NCBI GenBank assembly: GCA_043718065.1
Contig: JAYSWJ010000086.1
Coordinates: forward strand, 1-64,000
Direction of reading: 5' to 3'
DNA length: 64,000 bases
From: JAAFIP01 sp043718065
GTDB lineage: Bacteria > Pseudomonadota > Gammaproteobacteria > Burkholderiales > Burkholderiaceae_C
Below are positions 16,328 through 25,111 of the stretch, piece by piece; position 1 is the first letter of the stretch, and every line of letters starts with the position of its first letter. The notes beneath the pieces were generated by a model. The model saw only the letters and a list, made by a program, of their open reading frames with translations, did not search any database and had not been told where the DNA came from. A program made the translations under genes and the position numbers.

Positions 16328-18088
16328 ATGACCAGAAAAAAACCTGAAGAATTGCGCAGCCACCGCTGGTACGGCGTACAAGACCTGCGCAGCTTTGGCC
16401 ATCGCTCGCGCACTGCGCAAATGGGCTACCACCGCAGCGACTACGCAGGCAAGCCGGTAATTGCCATCATCAACACCTGGAGCGACATCAACCCCTGCCA
16501 CACGCACTTTAAGCAGCGGGTCGAAGAGATCAAACGTGGAATTTGGCAGGCGGGCGGGTTCCCGGTGGAGACGCCAGCGATCAGCCTAAGCGAGCCAATG
16601 CAAAAGCCCACCACGATGTTGTACCGCAACCTACTGGCGATGGAAACCGAAGAATTGTTAAGGTCATACCCTGCCGACGGCTGTGTGTTGATGGGCGGCT
16701 GCGACAAGACCACGCCAGCCCTCATCATGGGTGCGATCAGCATGAACCTGCCCACCATCTTTATGCCCGCAGGCCCGATGCTAAGCGGTGACTACAAGGG
16801 CGGCGTAATCGGCAGCGGATCGGACACTTGGAAATACTGGGCCGAGCTGCGCGCGGGCAACATCACCCAGCAAGATTGGCAAGAGGTAGAAGACGGCATT
16901 GCCCGCAGCCCCGGCCATTGCATGACCATGGGCACGGCCAGCACGTTGACCAGCGCGGCCGAGGCAATGGGCCTCACATTGCCCGGCGCAGCCAGCATCC
17001 CCGCGCCCGACTCGCGCCACGCGCAGATGGCCACGCTGACTGGCAAGCACATTGTCGACATGGTGTGGGACGACATCAAGCCGTCCGACATTTTGACCAA
17101 AGCATCTTTCGACAACGCTGTTACCACCGTGCTGGCGCTGGGCGGCAGCACCAACAGCATCGTGCACCTGGTGGCGATGGCGCGGCGTGCAGGCGTTGAT
17201 TTGAATATCGACCAGTTTGATGCAATGGCGCGCAAAACGCCGGTGCTGGCTAACCTGCGTCCCAGCGGCAAGTTTTTGATGGAAGACTTTTACTACGCAG
17301 GCGGCTTGCGTGCGCTGCTGACGCAGCTAGGCGATGTGAAGACGGGCGGCTTGCTGGACGGTAGCGCCAAAACCATCATGGGTACTACGTTGGGTGACAA
17401 CATTGCTGATGCCAAGGTGTACAACGACGACGTGATTCGCCCTATGAGCAACCCGCTAGTGCCCAAAGATGGCTTGGCAGTGCTGTACGGCAACATTGCG
17501 CCCGGCGGCGCTGTTATCAAACCGTCAGCGATGGAGGCGAAGTTTTACAAACACACTGGCAAAGCTGTGGTGTTCAAAGACTACAACGACATGAACGCCC
17601 GCATTGATGCGCCGGAATTGGATGTAACGGCCGATAGCGTGATCGTGCTGCAAAGCGCAGGCCCGCAGGGCGCGCCCGGCATGCCTGAATGGGGGCAGTT
17701 GCCCATCCCGCAAAAATTGCTCAAACAAGGCGTGCGCGACATGCTGCGTATATCCGATGCCCGCATGAGTGGCACCAGCTACGGTGCCTGTGTGTTGCAC
17801 GTTACCCCCGAGAGCCATGTGGGTGGCCCACTCGCCTTGGTGCAAGACGGCGACTTGATCACGTTAGACATCGAAGCGCGCAGCATCAGCATGGCGGTAA
17901 GCGATGCTGAATTGACTAAACGCCGCAGCGCCTGGCTGCCGCCAATACCCAAGTTCAGTCGAGGCTACGGCGCGCTGTACTTAAAGCACATCCAGCAAGC
18001 CGACAAGGGCTGCGATTTTGACTTTTTAGAAACCAATTACGCAGCAAACCAAAACACGCCTGCGGCAGGCGAACCGGAGATTCATTAA
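16328..18088 (+). CDS. IlvD/Edd family sugar-acid dehydratase
   Basis: A 586-residue Fe-S dehydratase. Cysteines expected to hold the [2Fe-2S] cluster appear in DINPCHTH, MGGCDKTTP and GHCMTMGTAST; the C-terminal domain has GPKG-like AGPQGAPGMPE and ISDARMSGTSYG. Overall pattern is closest to L-arabinonate/xylonate-type dehydratases (for example Rhizobium arabinonate dehydratase: LRSxxWYG start, KPSAM/KGRAVVF block) rather than dihydroxy-acid dehydratase IlvD. In this context it may act on an aldarate or aldonate, producing a 2-keto-3-deoxy acid. Substrate is inferred. Confidence 0.85.
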   Translation: MTRKKPEELRSHRWYGVQDLRSFGHRSRTAQMGYHRSDYAGKPVIAIINTWSDINPCHTHFKQRVEEIKRGIWQAGGFPVETPAISLSEPMQKPTTMLYRNLLAMETEELLRSYPADGCVLMGGCDKTTPALIMGAISMNLPTIFMPAGPMLSGDYKGGVIGSGSDTWKYWAELRAGNITQQDWQEVEDGIARSPGHCMTMGTASTLTSAAEAMGLTLPGAASIPAPDSRHAQMATLTGKHIVDMVWDDIKPSDILTKASFDNAVTTVLALGGSTNSIVHLVAMARRAGVDLNIDQFDAMARKTPVLANLRPSGKFLMEDFYYAGGLRALLTQLGDVKTGGLLDGSAKTIMGTTLGDNIADAKVYNDDVIRPMSNPLVPKDGLAVLYGNIAPGGAVIKPSAMEAKFYKHTGKAVVFKDYNDMNARIDAPELDVTADSVIVLQSAGPQGAPGMPEWGQLPIPQKLLKQGVRDMLRISDARMSGTSYGACVLHVTPESHVGGPLALVQDGDLITLDIEARSISMAVSDAELTKRRSAWLPPIPKFSRGYGALYLKHIQQADKGCDFDFLETNYAANQNTPAAGEPEIH

Positions 18089-18817
18089 ATGGCCCTATCA
18101 CCAGACACTAAAAGCAAGTTCATGGGTGTGAGCGCCGCCACACTGTGTACGGCATTGTTCAAACGCGGCTTGCGCAACCAGTTTATCCAAGACGTGCGGC
18201 CTGTGAATACCGACCTCACAGACCAGCAGCCCAATATGGTGGGCGAGGCCTTCACGCTGCGCTACATTCCTGCGCGTGAAGATTTAAATCCCATCACCGT
18301 GTTTCAAGACCGCGCGCACCCCCAGCGCGTGGCCGTAGAGCAGTGCCCGCCCGGTGCGGTAATGGTGTTTGACAGCCGCAAAGACGCACGCGCCGCGTCG
18401 GCAGGGTCGATTCTGATCACGCGCCTGATGGTTCGTGGCTGTGCAGGTGCTGTCACCGATGGCGGCTTTAGAGATTCACCCGAGATTGCGGCCATGCCGT
18501 TTCCTTGCTACCACCAGCGCCCCAGCGCGCCAACCAATCTAACTTTGCACCAAGCGCTAGACATTAACGTTCCCATCGGCTGCGGCGACGTAGCCGTATG
18601 GCCCGGCGATGTGATGGTGGGCGACAAAGAAGGGGTGATAGTCATCCCCGCGCATTTGGCAGACGAGATTGCCGCAGAGGCTGTAGAGATGACAGCGTTT
18701 GAAGATTTTGTGCTGCACCAAGTGCAGGGCGGGCGCAGTATTGTGGGCTTGTATCCACCCACCGACCCGCAAGCCAAAGACGATTTTGCAGCTTGGCGTA
18801 GAGTGCACATGCGCTAA
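18089..18817 (+). CDS. RraA-like family protein (possible keto-acid aldolase/hydratase)
   Basis: A 242-residue RraA/HMG-aldolase-fold protein. The signature stretch is RGCAGAVTDGGFRDSPEI, containing the GxxxDGxxRD motif whose Arg and Asp hold pyruvate and a divalent metal in 4-hydroxy-4-methyl-2-oxoglutarate aldolases. It starts directly after the dehydratase stop (TAAATG), so it is co-translated. That position suggests it processes the 2-keto-3-deoxy acid rather than regulating RNase E. The exact reaction is unknown. Confidence 0.78.
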   Translation: MALSPDTKSKFMGVSAATLCTALFKRGLRNQFIQDVRPVNTDLTDQQPNMVGEAFTLRYIPAREDLNPITVFQDRAHPQRVAVEQCPPGAVMVFDSRKDARAASAGSILITRLMVRGCAGAVTDGGFRDSPEIAAMPFPCYHQRPSAPTNLTLHQALDINVPIGCGDVAVWPGDVMVGDKEGVIVIPAHLADEIAAEAVEMTAFEDFVLHQVQGGRSIVGLYPPTDPQAKDDFAAWRRVHMR

Positions 18818-18871
18818 CCATGCACGGGTTTATCGCGCTAACTACGAGTCGATTTTTATGACTCTAACTGC

Positions 18872-19267
18872 TTAGTCATACCAGTTTTCTACACGCAGGC
18901 CGGGCACGCGTGCAAACTCTCGGGTGTTGCGGGTGATGACCGTCAGGTCGTTGGCCAAGGCGATGCCTGCGATCAGTTGGTCAACTAGTCCGATCGGTGT
19001 ACCAGCAGACTCTAGTGCATGGCGTAGCAAGCCCGCTGCTTTGGCGCTGGCGTAGTCCAACGGCAAAACTTCGTATACGCGCATGACGTGGTCAATCTGC
19101 AGGCGCTGTTGGTCGGGCCGTGTTGACTTTGCGGTACCAAACTCTAGCTCAAACAGAACAGGCGTTGCTAGCTTGATGGTCTGCGCTGCCGTAGCTTGCA
19201 AATGCTGGGCAACAGCGCCGCGTTGGTTAAACAAATAAATCAATGTGTTGGTATCGAGTAAATACAT
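18872..19267 (-). CDS. vapC: PIN-domain toxin VapC
   Basis: A 131-residue PIN ribonuclease. The acidic metal-binding residues are visible in MYLLDTNTLIY, in the FELEFGT helix, in VDQLIAGIAL and in the C-terminal AND/TRNTREF segment. Such toxins cleave tRNA or rRNA when free. The start overlaps the antitoxin stop by one base, the normal antitoxin-first order. The C-terminal VPGLRVENW is typical of the FitB/VapC group. Confidence 0.88.
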   Translation of the reverse strand: MYLLDTNTLIYLFNQRGAVAQHLQATAAQTIKLATPVLFELEFGTAKSTRPDQQRLQIDHVMRVYEVLPLDYASAKAAGLLRHALESAGTPIGLVDQLIAGIALANDLTVITRNTREFARVPGLRVENWYD

Positions 19268-19521
19268 TACATCGGCTCGCGCAATGAGCCGGGTATTTCA
19301 GAGGCGCGAATTTCCTCTAGCGTGGGAAAGTCGTCAAATAAATGCGCGTTAGCTTTGATGTGCTCAAAAAAGCCTTCTGGGTATCCGTTGCTGTCTACGG
19401 GTAGTGTTTGCTCTTTTACCAGCTTGGCTAGCCAGCTGCTGAGCGACAGTTTGGCAGCGGCAGCGGCAGCTTTGGCACGGGCTATGGCGTCATCGTCCAT
19501 GTAAATAGTGACTTGGCTCAT
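19267..19521 (-). CDS. vapB: VapB-type antitoxin
   Basis: An 84-residue protein with an N-terminal ribbon-helix-helix (MSQVTIYMDDDAIARAKAA) for DNA binding and an acidic C-terminal part (FDDFPTLEEIRA) likely to wrap around the toxin. Lies directly upstream of vapC and behind an AT-rich promoter with an inverted repeat, consistent with autorepression. Confidence 0.82.
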   Translation of the reverse strand: MSQVTIYMDDDAIARAKAAAAAAKLSLSSWLAKLVKEQTLPVDSNGYPEGFFEHIKANAHLFDDFPTLEEIRASEIPGSLREPM

Positions 19522-19535
19522 GGCAGGATCCCTAA

Positions 19536-19568
19536 ATAATTATATCGACAATTATAAGTGCTTAGCAA
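19536..19568 (-). promoter_or_regulatory. vapBC promoter and operator
   Basis: On the minus strand: TTGCTA (19568-19563), 18-base spacer, TATAAT (19544-19539). An inverted repeat ATAATT-N8-AATTAT (36-41 and 50-55 of this stretch, i.e. 19536-19541 and 19550-19555) overlaps the -10 region and is a good candidate for binding by the ribbon-helix-helix antitoxin. Confidence 0.6.
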
Positions 19569-22500
19569 TCATACTGCAAGTGCCTCAGGCTTGGCGACTG
19601 TGGTGGGCTGCCCCAAACTTTTGAGCACGTCCCGCACCATCTGCGCCCGTGCCTTGGTGTCTGGCAGCTCCCGTTCAATGCGCAGTTTGTCGTTGCCTGC
19701 CAGCTTGATGTGTTTGTTCTTTTGAATCAAATGAATGATGGCCAGGCTGTCTATTGGTGGGTCTTTTTGAAAGTTGATGGTGATCACGCCAGGGGCGGCG
19801 TCAACTTTGACGACGCCGTAGGGTTTGGCGATCACTCTGAGGCGGTGCACGTCGATCAAGGTTTGCGCCTGGGCGGGCAGCTTGCCAAAGCGGTCGACTA
19901 TTTCTTCTAGCAGTGCGTCGATATGGTCGGTGGTTTTGGCGGTGGCTAATTTTTTGTAGAAACTTAGGCGCAAATGCACATCGCCACAGTAGTCGTTGGG
20001 CAGCAGGGCTGGGGCGTGCAGGTTGATCTCAGTGGTGGCATGCAGTGGGCTGAGCAAATCGGGCTCTTTGCCAGCTTTTAACGCGCTCACGGCTTCGGTC
20101 AACATTTCGTTGTACAGCTGAAAGCCTACCTCCAGCATATTGCCTGACTGGTTCTCGCCCAGTACCTCACCAGCACCGCGAATTTCCAGGTCGTGCATGG
20201 CCAAATAGAAGCCACTGCCCAGTTCTTCCATCTGCTGGATGGCCTCTAGGCGCTGGCCAGCGTGTTTGGTCAGCGTCTGCACGTCGGGCACCATGAGGTA
20301 GGCGTAGGCTTGGTGGTGGCTACGGCCCACCCTGCCGCGCAGTTGGTGCAATTGGGCCAGGCCAAACTTGTCGGCGCGCGCCATCACTATGGTGTTGGCG
20401 GTGGGCACATCAATGCCAGTTTCAATAATGGTAGAGCACAGCAGCAGGTTGTAGCGCTGGGCGATAAAGTCTTTCATTACTTTTTCTAGCTGGCGTTCAG
20501 GCATTTGGCCGTGGGCTACAGCAATGCGCGCTTCGGGCAAAATTTCTTCTAGCTTGGCGCGGCGGTTTTCAATCGTCTCTACTTCGTTGTGCAAAAAGTA
20601 GACTTGTCCGCCACGTTTTAGCTCGCGCAGCACCGCCTCGCGTATCACACCTGTGCCTTCGGTGCGCACAAAGGTTTTAATGGCCAGGCGGCGCTGCGGT
20701 GCGGTGGCTATGACGCTTAAATCTCGCAAGCCCTCTAGCGCCATGCCCATCGTGCGTGGGATGGGCGTGGCGGTTAGCGTTAGCACGTCTACCTCGGCGC
20801 GCATGGCCTTCATGGCCTCTTTGTGGCGCACACCAAAACGATGCTCCTCATCCACTATCAGCAAGCCAAGATCTTTGTATTTAACCGATGCGCTCAGTAG
20901 CTTGTGCGTACCCACCACAATGTCTACACTGCCATCGGCCAGGCCTTTGATAGCAGCGGTAATTTCTTTGCCGCTGCGAAAGCGGCTCATCTCCATAATT
21001 TTGACAGGCCATTTACTAAAACGATCCGTTAGCGTGGCGAAGTGCTGCTCGGCCAGCAGGGTAGTAGGCGCGAGGATGGCCACTTGCTTGCCGCCTGTTA
21101 CGGCGATAAACGCGGCGCGCAAAGCTACCTCAGTTTTGCCAAAGCCTACGTCGCCGCACACTAGGCGGTCCATCGGCTGCGGGCTGATCATGTCTTGGAT
21201 GACAGCGTGAATGGCAGCGCGCTGGTCAGCGGTTTCTTCAAAGCCAAAGTCGTTGGCAAAGCTTTCGTAGTCGTTGGGCGAATATTTAAACGCGTGGCCT
21301 TGGCGCGCGGCGCGGCGTGCATAGATGTTTAGCAGCTCGGCTGCGCTGTCGCGCACTTGTTCGGCGGCGCGGCGCTTGGCTTTTTCCCACTGGCCGCTGC
21401 CGAGGCGGTGTAGGGGGGCTTCGTCGGCGCTTACCCCGGTGTAGCGGCTGATTAAATGCAGCTGGCTGACGGGCACATACAGCTTAGCGTCGTCTGCATA
21501 TTCGAGTAATAAAAACTCTTGTAGCGCTGCCGTGCCATCGGGCATTTTTTGCCCCACGTCCATATTCATCAGGCCTTTGTAGCGGCCAATGCCGTGCTGG
21601 CTGTGCACTACAGGGTCGCCTACCTTGAGCTCGCTGAGGTCTTTGATGAGCGATTCGACATCGCTTACCTGCTCTTGCTTGCGCCGCCTGCGCGCACCAC
21701 CACCTACAGTAGCAAACAGCTCTGTCTCGGTAATAAAGTCGATGCCACCTTCTGTCCACACAAACCCAGCACTCAGCGCTGCGGTGGCGATGCCTAGTTT
21801 TTCGTCACTGGCTTGAAATTCTGCTAGTGAATCAAAGGCCGGCGGTATCACATGGCTGGCGCGCAAAAAGTCTAGCAGGCTCTCACGGCGGCCATCGCTC
21901 TCGGCGATGATGAGCACGCGGTTTTTAGTGCCCACAAGGTGTGATTTAAGCAGCGACAACGGCTCTTCCATGCCGCGCTGTGAGGCTAGGGCAGGTAAAG
22001 GCTCTGCTATAAAATCCGTAGCTGCTTGAGCAGTATTCTTAAGTGCTAGCTGCCTAAAAGCATTAGAAATACTGTAGAACTGTTCACTGGACAAAAACAA
22101 CGCTTCGGGTGCCAACGCTGGCCGCTCTGGGTCGCCCTTGACCAAGCGATAGCGCTCTTTGGCGTCTTGCCAAAAATGTGCAAACGCGGGCTCTAAGTCG
22201 CCATGCAGCACCACGGTGGCTTGCTCGCCTAGGTAGTCAAACACAGTGGCCGTCTCGTCAAAAAACAGTGGCAAATAATATTCAATACCTGCAGTGGCTA
22301 CGCCGTTACCCATGTCTTTGTAAATGCGGCTTTTGGTCGGGTCGCCCTCCAGCAGTTCGCGCCAGCGGTTGCGAAACTTGGCCCGTGCTGCGTCGTCCAT
22401 CGGAAACTCATGCCCCGGCAGCAGGCGTACCTCGGGCACAGGGTACAGGCTACGCTGGCTGTCTGGGTCAAAGGTGCGAATACTGTCAACTTCGTCGTCA

Positions 22501-23105
22501 AATAAATCGACGCGGTAAGGCACTAGGCTGCCCATCGGGAACAGGTCAATCAGCCCGCCGCGCATAGCATACTCCCCCGGGCTGACCACTTGGGTGACGT
22601 GGTTGTACCCCGCCAGTGTCAGTTGCGCCTTAAGCTTGGCTTCGTCTAACTTTTGCTTAACCCTAAAGTGGAATGTGTAGCCCGCTAAAAAGCTGGGCGG
22701 CGCTAGGCGGTACAGCGCGGTGGTGGCGGGTATCAGCACCACGTCTGCAGGCGCTTGGCTTGTTTGCCCATTAGCGCTTTCTGCTGAGAGGTTTTTAGCG
22801 TTGCTGCGGCTATGAATGCGCCACAGCGTGGCCAGCCGTTCGCTGATTAAATCTTGGTGCGGCGAAAACGTGTCGTAGGGCAGTGTTTCCCAGTCGGGGA
22901 ACATCACGGTTTGCAAATCGGGTGCGAAAAAAGCAATTTCGTCCAGTATGCGCTGCGCATCGGTTGCGTCTGCGGTAACGATGGCGGTGATGCGACCTGT
23001 GGCTTTCTCGCGCGTGGCAAATTCTGCCAGTAGCATGGAGTCAGCCGAGCTGATAGGGCGGGGCAGGGTATGGCGCTTAGCCGGTGATAGTTTGGGGTAA
23101 TCCAC
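19569..23105 (-). CDS. mfd: Transcription-repair coupling factor
   Basis: Mfd releases stalled RNA polymerase and recruits UvrA. The 1178 residues contain the UvrB-like N-terminal module, the RNA polymerase-interacting segment (VGDPVVHSQHGIGRYKGL), the RecG-like translocase with Walker A GDVGFGKTE (~residue 650) and DEEH box (~750), and the C-terminal TRCF domain. Two stretches (near residues 100-110 and 345-362) are encoded by dispersed-repeat copies (22769-22813 and 22018-22060) and read as low-conservation inserts such as NAKNLSAESANGQ. The frame remains open. Confidence 0.96.
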   Translation of the reverse strand: MDYPKLSPAKRHTLPRPISSADSMLLAEFATREKATGRITAIVTADATDAQRILDEIAFFAPDLQTVMFPDWETLPYDTFSPHQDLISERLATLWRIHSRSNAKNLSAESANGQTSQAPADVVLIPATTALYRLAPPSFLAGYTFHFRVKQKLDEAKLKAQLTLAGYNHVTQVVSPGEYAMRGGLIDLFPMGSLVPYRVDLFDDEVDSIRTFDPDSQRSLYPVPEVRLLPGHEFPMDDAARAKFRNRWRELLEGDPTKSRIYKDMGNGVATAGIEYYLPLFFDETATVFDYLGEQATVVLHGDLEPAFAHFWQDAKERYRLVKGDPERPALAPEALFLSSEQFYSISNAFRQLALKNTAQAATDFIAEPLPALASQRGMEEPLSLLKSHLVGTKNRVLIIAESDGRRESLLDFLRASHVIPPAFDSLAEFQASDEKLGIATAALSAGFVWTEGGIDFITETELFATVGGGARRRRKQEQVSDVESLIKDLSELKVGDPVVHSQHGIGRYKGLMNMDVGQKMPDGTAALQEFLLLEYADDAKLYVPVSQLHLISRYTGVSADEAPLHRLGSGQWEKAKRRAAEQVRDSAAELLNIYARRAARQGHAFKYSPNDYESFANDFGFEETADQRAAIHAVIQDMISPQPMDRLVCGDVGFGKTEVALRAAFIAVTGGKQVAILAPTTLLAEQHFATLTDRFSKWPVKIMEMSRFRSGKEITAAIKGLADGSVDIVVGTHKLLSASVKYKDLGLLIVDEEHRFGVRHKEAMKAMRAEVDVLTLTATPIPRTMGMALEGLRDLSVIATAPQRRLAIKTFVRTEGTGVIREAVLRELKRGGQVYFLHNEVETIENRRAKLEEILPEARIAVAHGQMPERQLEKVMKDFIAQRYNLLLCSTIIETGIDVPTANTIVMARADKFGLAQLHQLRGRVGRSHHQAYAYLMVPDVQTLTKHAGQRLEAIQQMEELGSGFYLAMHDLEIRGAGEVLGENQSGNMLEVGFQLYNEMLTEAVSALKAGKEPDLLSPLHATTEINLHAPALLPNDYCGDVHLRLSFYKKLATAKTTDHIDALLEEIVDRFGKLPAQAQTLIDVHRLRVIAKPYGVVKVDAAPGVITINFQKDPPIDSLAIIHLIQKNKHIKLAGNDKLRIERELPDTKARAQMVRDVLKSLGQPTTVAKPEALAV
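22018..22060 (+). repeat. Dispersed repeat, copy 5 (inside mfd)
   Basis: GTAGCTGCTTGAGCAGTATT followed by AGTGCTAG and GCCTAAAA; antisense to mfd and translated in frame on the other strand. Confidence 0.6.
22769..22813 (-). repeat. Dispersed repeat, copy 6 (inside mfd)
   Basis: Minus-strand ATAGCCGCAGCAACGCTAAA and then AGCGCTAATGGGC; a more diverged member, lying in a low-conservation mfd segment. Confidence 0.45.
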
Positions 23106-23149
23106 TGTGGTAATGCCGATGGTCTGAAATATTGTGTCGTTTTAAAGCA

Positions 23150-23188
23150 GAAAATACAAAACACCCCAAAGCCTGTGCAGTGGGGTGT
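23150..23188 (-). terminator. Hairpin with T-rich tract in front of mfd
   Basis: Arms ACACCCCA and TGGGGTGT (23161-23168 and 23181-23188) form an 8-bp stem with a 12-base loop. On the minus strand it is followed by a TTTTGTATTTT tract, so it should stop leftward transcription about 55 bases before mfd. It could be an attenuator, or it could protect mfd from leftward read-through. Confidence 0.5.
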
Positions 23189-23250
23189 GAGGTAGCTTGA
23201 ACAGCTCAAGTGGGTAGATTTTAGAATACCAGCTTAAGATAAGCTCACTT

Positions 23251-24027
23251 ATGCCTTCAAGCCCCCAAAACACCACGGCCACCTCCGCTGCTGGCCCCCA
23301 ATTTTTTGCACTAATCCCCTGTGGAGGCTCGGGTAGCCGCGCCTTGGCAGGGTCAATCACCGCGCTACCCAAGCAATATCAATCCATTGCCGGCCAGCCC
23401 ATGGTAGCCCACACGCTGGCCGCATTTGCCGCCGTACCACGCATCGCCGAAACCCTGACTGTGGTGGCACCCAACGACGACTTGTTTGCCCACCACGTAG
23501 GCTCAACCTACTGGGTAGCAGCCTGCGCCAGCGACACCCGGGCTAAAACCGTGCTGAATGGTTTACGAGCCATGCTAGAGCAAGGCGCAAAAGCAGACGA
23601 CTGGGTGCTGGTGCACGATGCAGCGCGCTGCCTGGTCACCCCTGAACAAATCAACACCTTGATTGACGCTTGCCAGCACGACGTAGTGGGCGGCCTGCTG
23701 GCGCTGCCGCTGCCCGATACGCTGAAAAAAGCCGACGCTGGCCGCGTAGCCAGCACGGTTAACCGCACCGATAAATGGCTAGCCCACACGCCGCAGATGT
23801 TTCGTATTGGCCTGCTGGTAGATGCGCTAACGCAAGCGCTTGACCACAACTTGGCTAGCGTTACAGACGAGTCCAGCGCTATGGAAGCCTTGGGCCATGC
23901 GCCTAAGCTGGTGCACAGTAGTGCGCAAAACTTTAAAGTGACTTATCTTGAAGATTTTCCGCTGGCCGAGGCTATTTTTCTAGGCAGAAAAGCTAAGCAG
24001 AAAAATTTAACCCCAAGTTCAGTATAA
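23251..24027 (+). CDS. ispD: 2-C-methyl-D-erythritol 4-phosphate cytidylyltransferase
   Basis: Third step of the non-mevalonate isoprenoid pathway: CTP plus MEP gives CDP-ME. The 258 residues include the CTP-binding loop ALIPCGGSGSRAL (usual form AAGxGxR; Cys-Gly here), PKQYQSIAGQPM, VHDAARCLVTPEQI and TDESSAMEALG. It is slightly longer than usual because of an N-terminal Pro/Ser/Ala-rich stretch of ~18 residues. Followed by ispF, the normal pairing. Confidence 0.94.
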   Translation: MPSSPQNTTATSAAGPQFFALIPCGGSGSRALAGSITALPKQYQSIAGQPMVAHTLAAFAAVPRIAETLTVVAPNDDLFAHHVGSTYWVAACASDTRAKTVLNGLRAMLEQGAKADDWVLVHDAARCLVTPEQINTLIDACQHDVVGGLLALPLPDTLKKADAGRVASTVNRTDKWLAHTPQMFRIGLLVDALTQALDHNLASVTDESSAMEALGHAPKLVHSSAQNFKVTYLEDFPLAEAIFLGRKAKQKNLTPSSV

Positions 24028-24062
24028 AAGTTGGATCTAAAAATCCAACTGAGAAGCTTCGC

Positions 24063-24581
24063 ATGAAAGACCGTGATATGACCGCCACCAAAGTACCCAG
24101 CTTCAAAATAGGCGAAGGCTGGGACACCCACGCCTTAGTCCCCGGTCGCAAGCTGATCTTGGGCGGCATACACGTACCCTTCGATAAGGGCTTGCTAGGC
24201 CACTCAGACGCTGACGTTTTACTGCATGCCATCATCGACGCGCTTTTAGGTGCTGCCGGCTTAGGCGATATAGGCCGCCACTTCCCAGACACCGACGCGC
24301 AGTTCAAAGGCGCAGATTCCATCGTGCTACTGCAAGTTGCCGCCCAGCGCGTGCGCGCCGCAGGCTACGAGATAGGCAATATCGACAGCACCATCATTGC
24401 GCAAGCGCCCAAGCTAGCCGCGTACATCCCGGCGATGTGTGAGCGTATTGCAGCAGCACTAGGCTTAGCGGTATCGCAAGTTAATGTCAAAGCTAAAACT
24501 GCAGAGAAGATGGGCCCCGTAGGTGAGGGGCAGAGCATGGAGGCGCGGGCGGTGGTGCTGCTGGCTGTAGCTGGTGGCTAA
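24063..24581 (+). CDS. ispF: 2-C-methyl-D-erythritol 2,4-cyclodiphosphate synthase
   Basis: Cyclises CDP-ME 2-phosphate in the MEP pathway. Full-length core with the Zn-binding Asp-x-His in GWDTHAL, GGIHVPFDKGLLGHSDADVLLHA-type block, DIGRHFPDTD and KAKTAEKMGPVGEG. Two in-frame ATGs (24063 and 24078) are possible; the second gives the more usual length. It is the last host gene before the prophage. Confidence 0.95.
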   Translation: MKDRDMTATKVPSFKIGEGWDTHALVPGRKLILGGIHVPFDKGLLGHSDADVLLHAIIDALLGAAGLGDIGRHFPDTDAQFKGADSIVLLQVAAQRVRAAGYEIGNIDSTIIAQAPKLAAYIPAMCERIAAALGLAVSQVNVKAKTAEKMGPVGEGQSMEARAVVLLAVAGG

Positions 24582-25111
24582 CTACAAAATTTATAGCAAA
24601 CTCATATCTTCCAGTCGCATGAACACTTAAGCACTTCGCGCTCGATGCGTTGGAAGGCGCTAGACCCAGCCTGAAATGTTTTAAATAGTGCGAGTATTAG
24701 GGCTGATAGCTCCTTCCTAAGTGCAAGAAATGGGAGTTTTGGATGCGGTTTTGCAATGGATTAAATTTTTTTTAAAGCCTAGGAATTTATATGCTGTTTA
24801 GGCATTTTAGACCGTAGATACTGGTCAAGCAGCTATTGAATTTGTAGTGCTCTGCTTTCTTGGTTAGACGTTTAGCTCCCTCTTGGCAACGCATGGCTTT
24901 GTTGTTTACTTTGGACGGGCGGCGCACATGTCGCTCACCCTGTTAGATATAGTATTTTGAAGGTACGTGCACCTATGAGATGCAATTTGGAGTCAGCAAC
25001 TGTCCTAGTAAGACAGAGTGAGATATTTATATAGTCCCGCGCGAGATAAACAGGCGACTTAGTGGGACTCGGGGATGAAAAAGGGGACAGGCTAAAAAAT
25101 ACAGTTTCCTG
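24582..25111. other. AT-rich junction between ispF and the prophage
   Basis: No gene is seen in these 530 bases. After ispF there is an imperfect hairpin (CTTCCA at 24608 with TGGAAG at 24651), a dispersed repeat copy (24796-24836) and a small inverted repeat CTGTC/GACAG (25000-25004, 25012-25016). The left end of the prophage must lie here, probably right of 24836 if that repeat is host DNA, but it cannot be fixed without the right end. Confidence 0.55.
24796..24836 (-). repeat. Dispersed repeat, copy 7
   Basis: Minus-strand ATAGCTGCTTGACCAGTATC then TACGGTCTAAAATGCC; good match to the 426-460 family, lying between ispF and the prophage. Confidence 0.6.

Noticed and set aside
25000..25016. 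CTGTC/GACAG inverted repeat as the prophage terminus
   Set aside because: Short and without a partner; the right end is not in the window so the claim cannot be supported.
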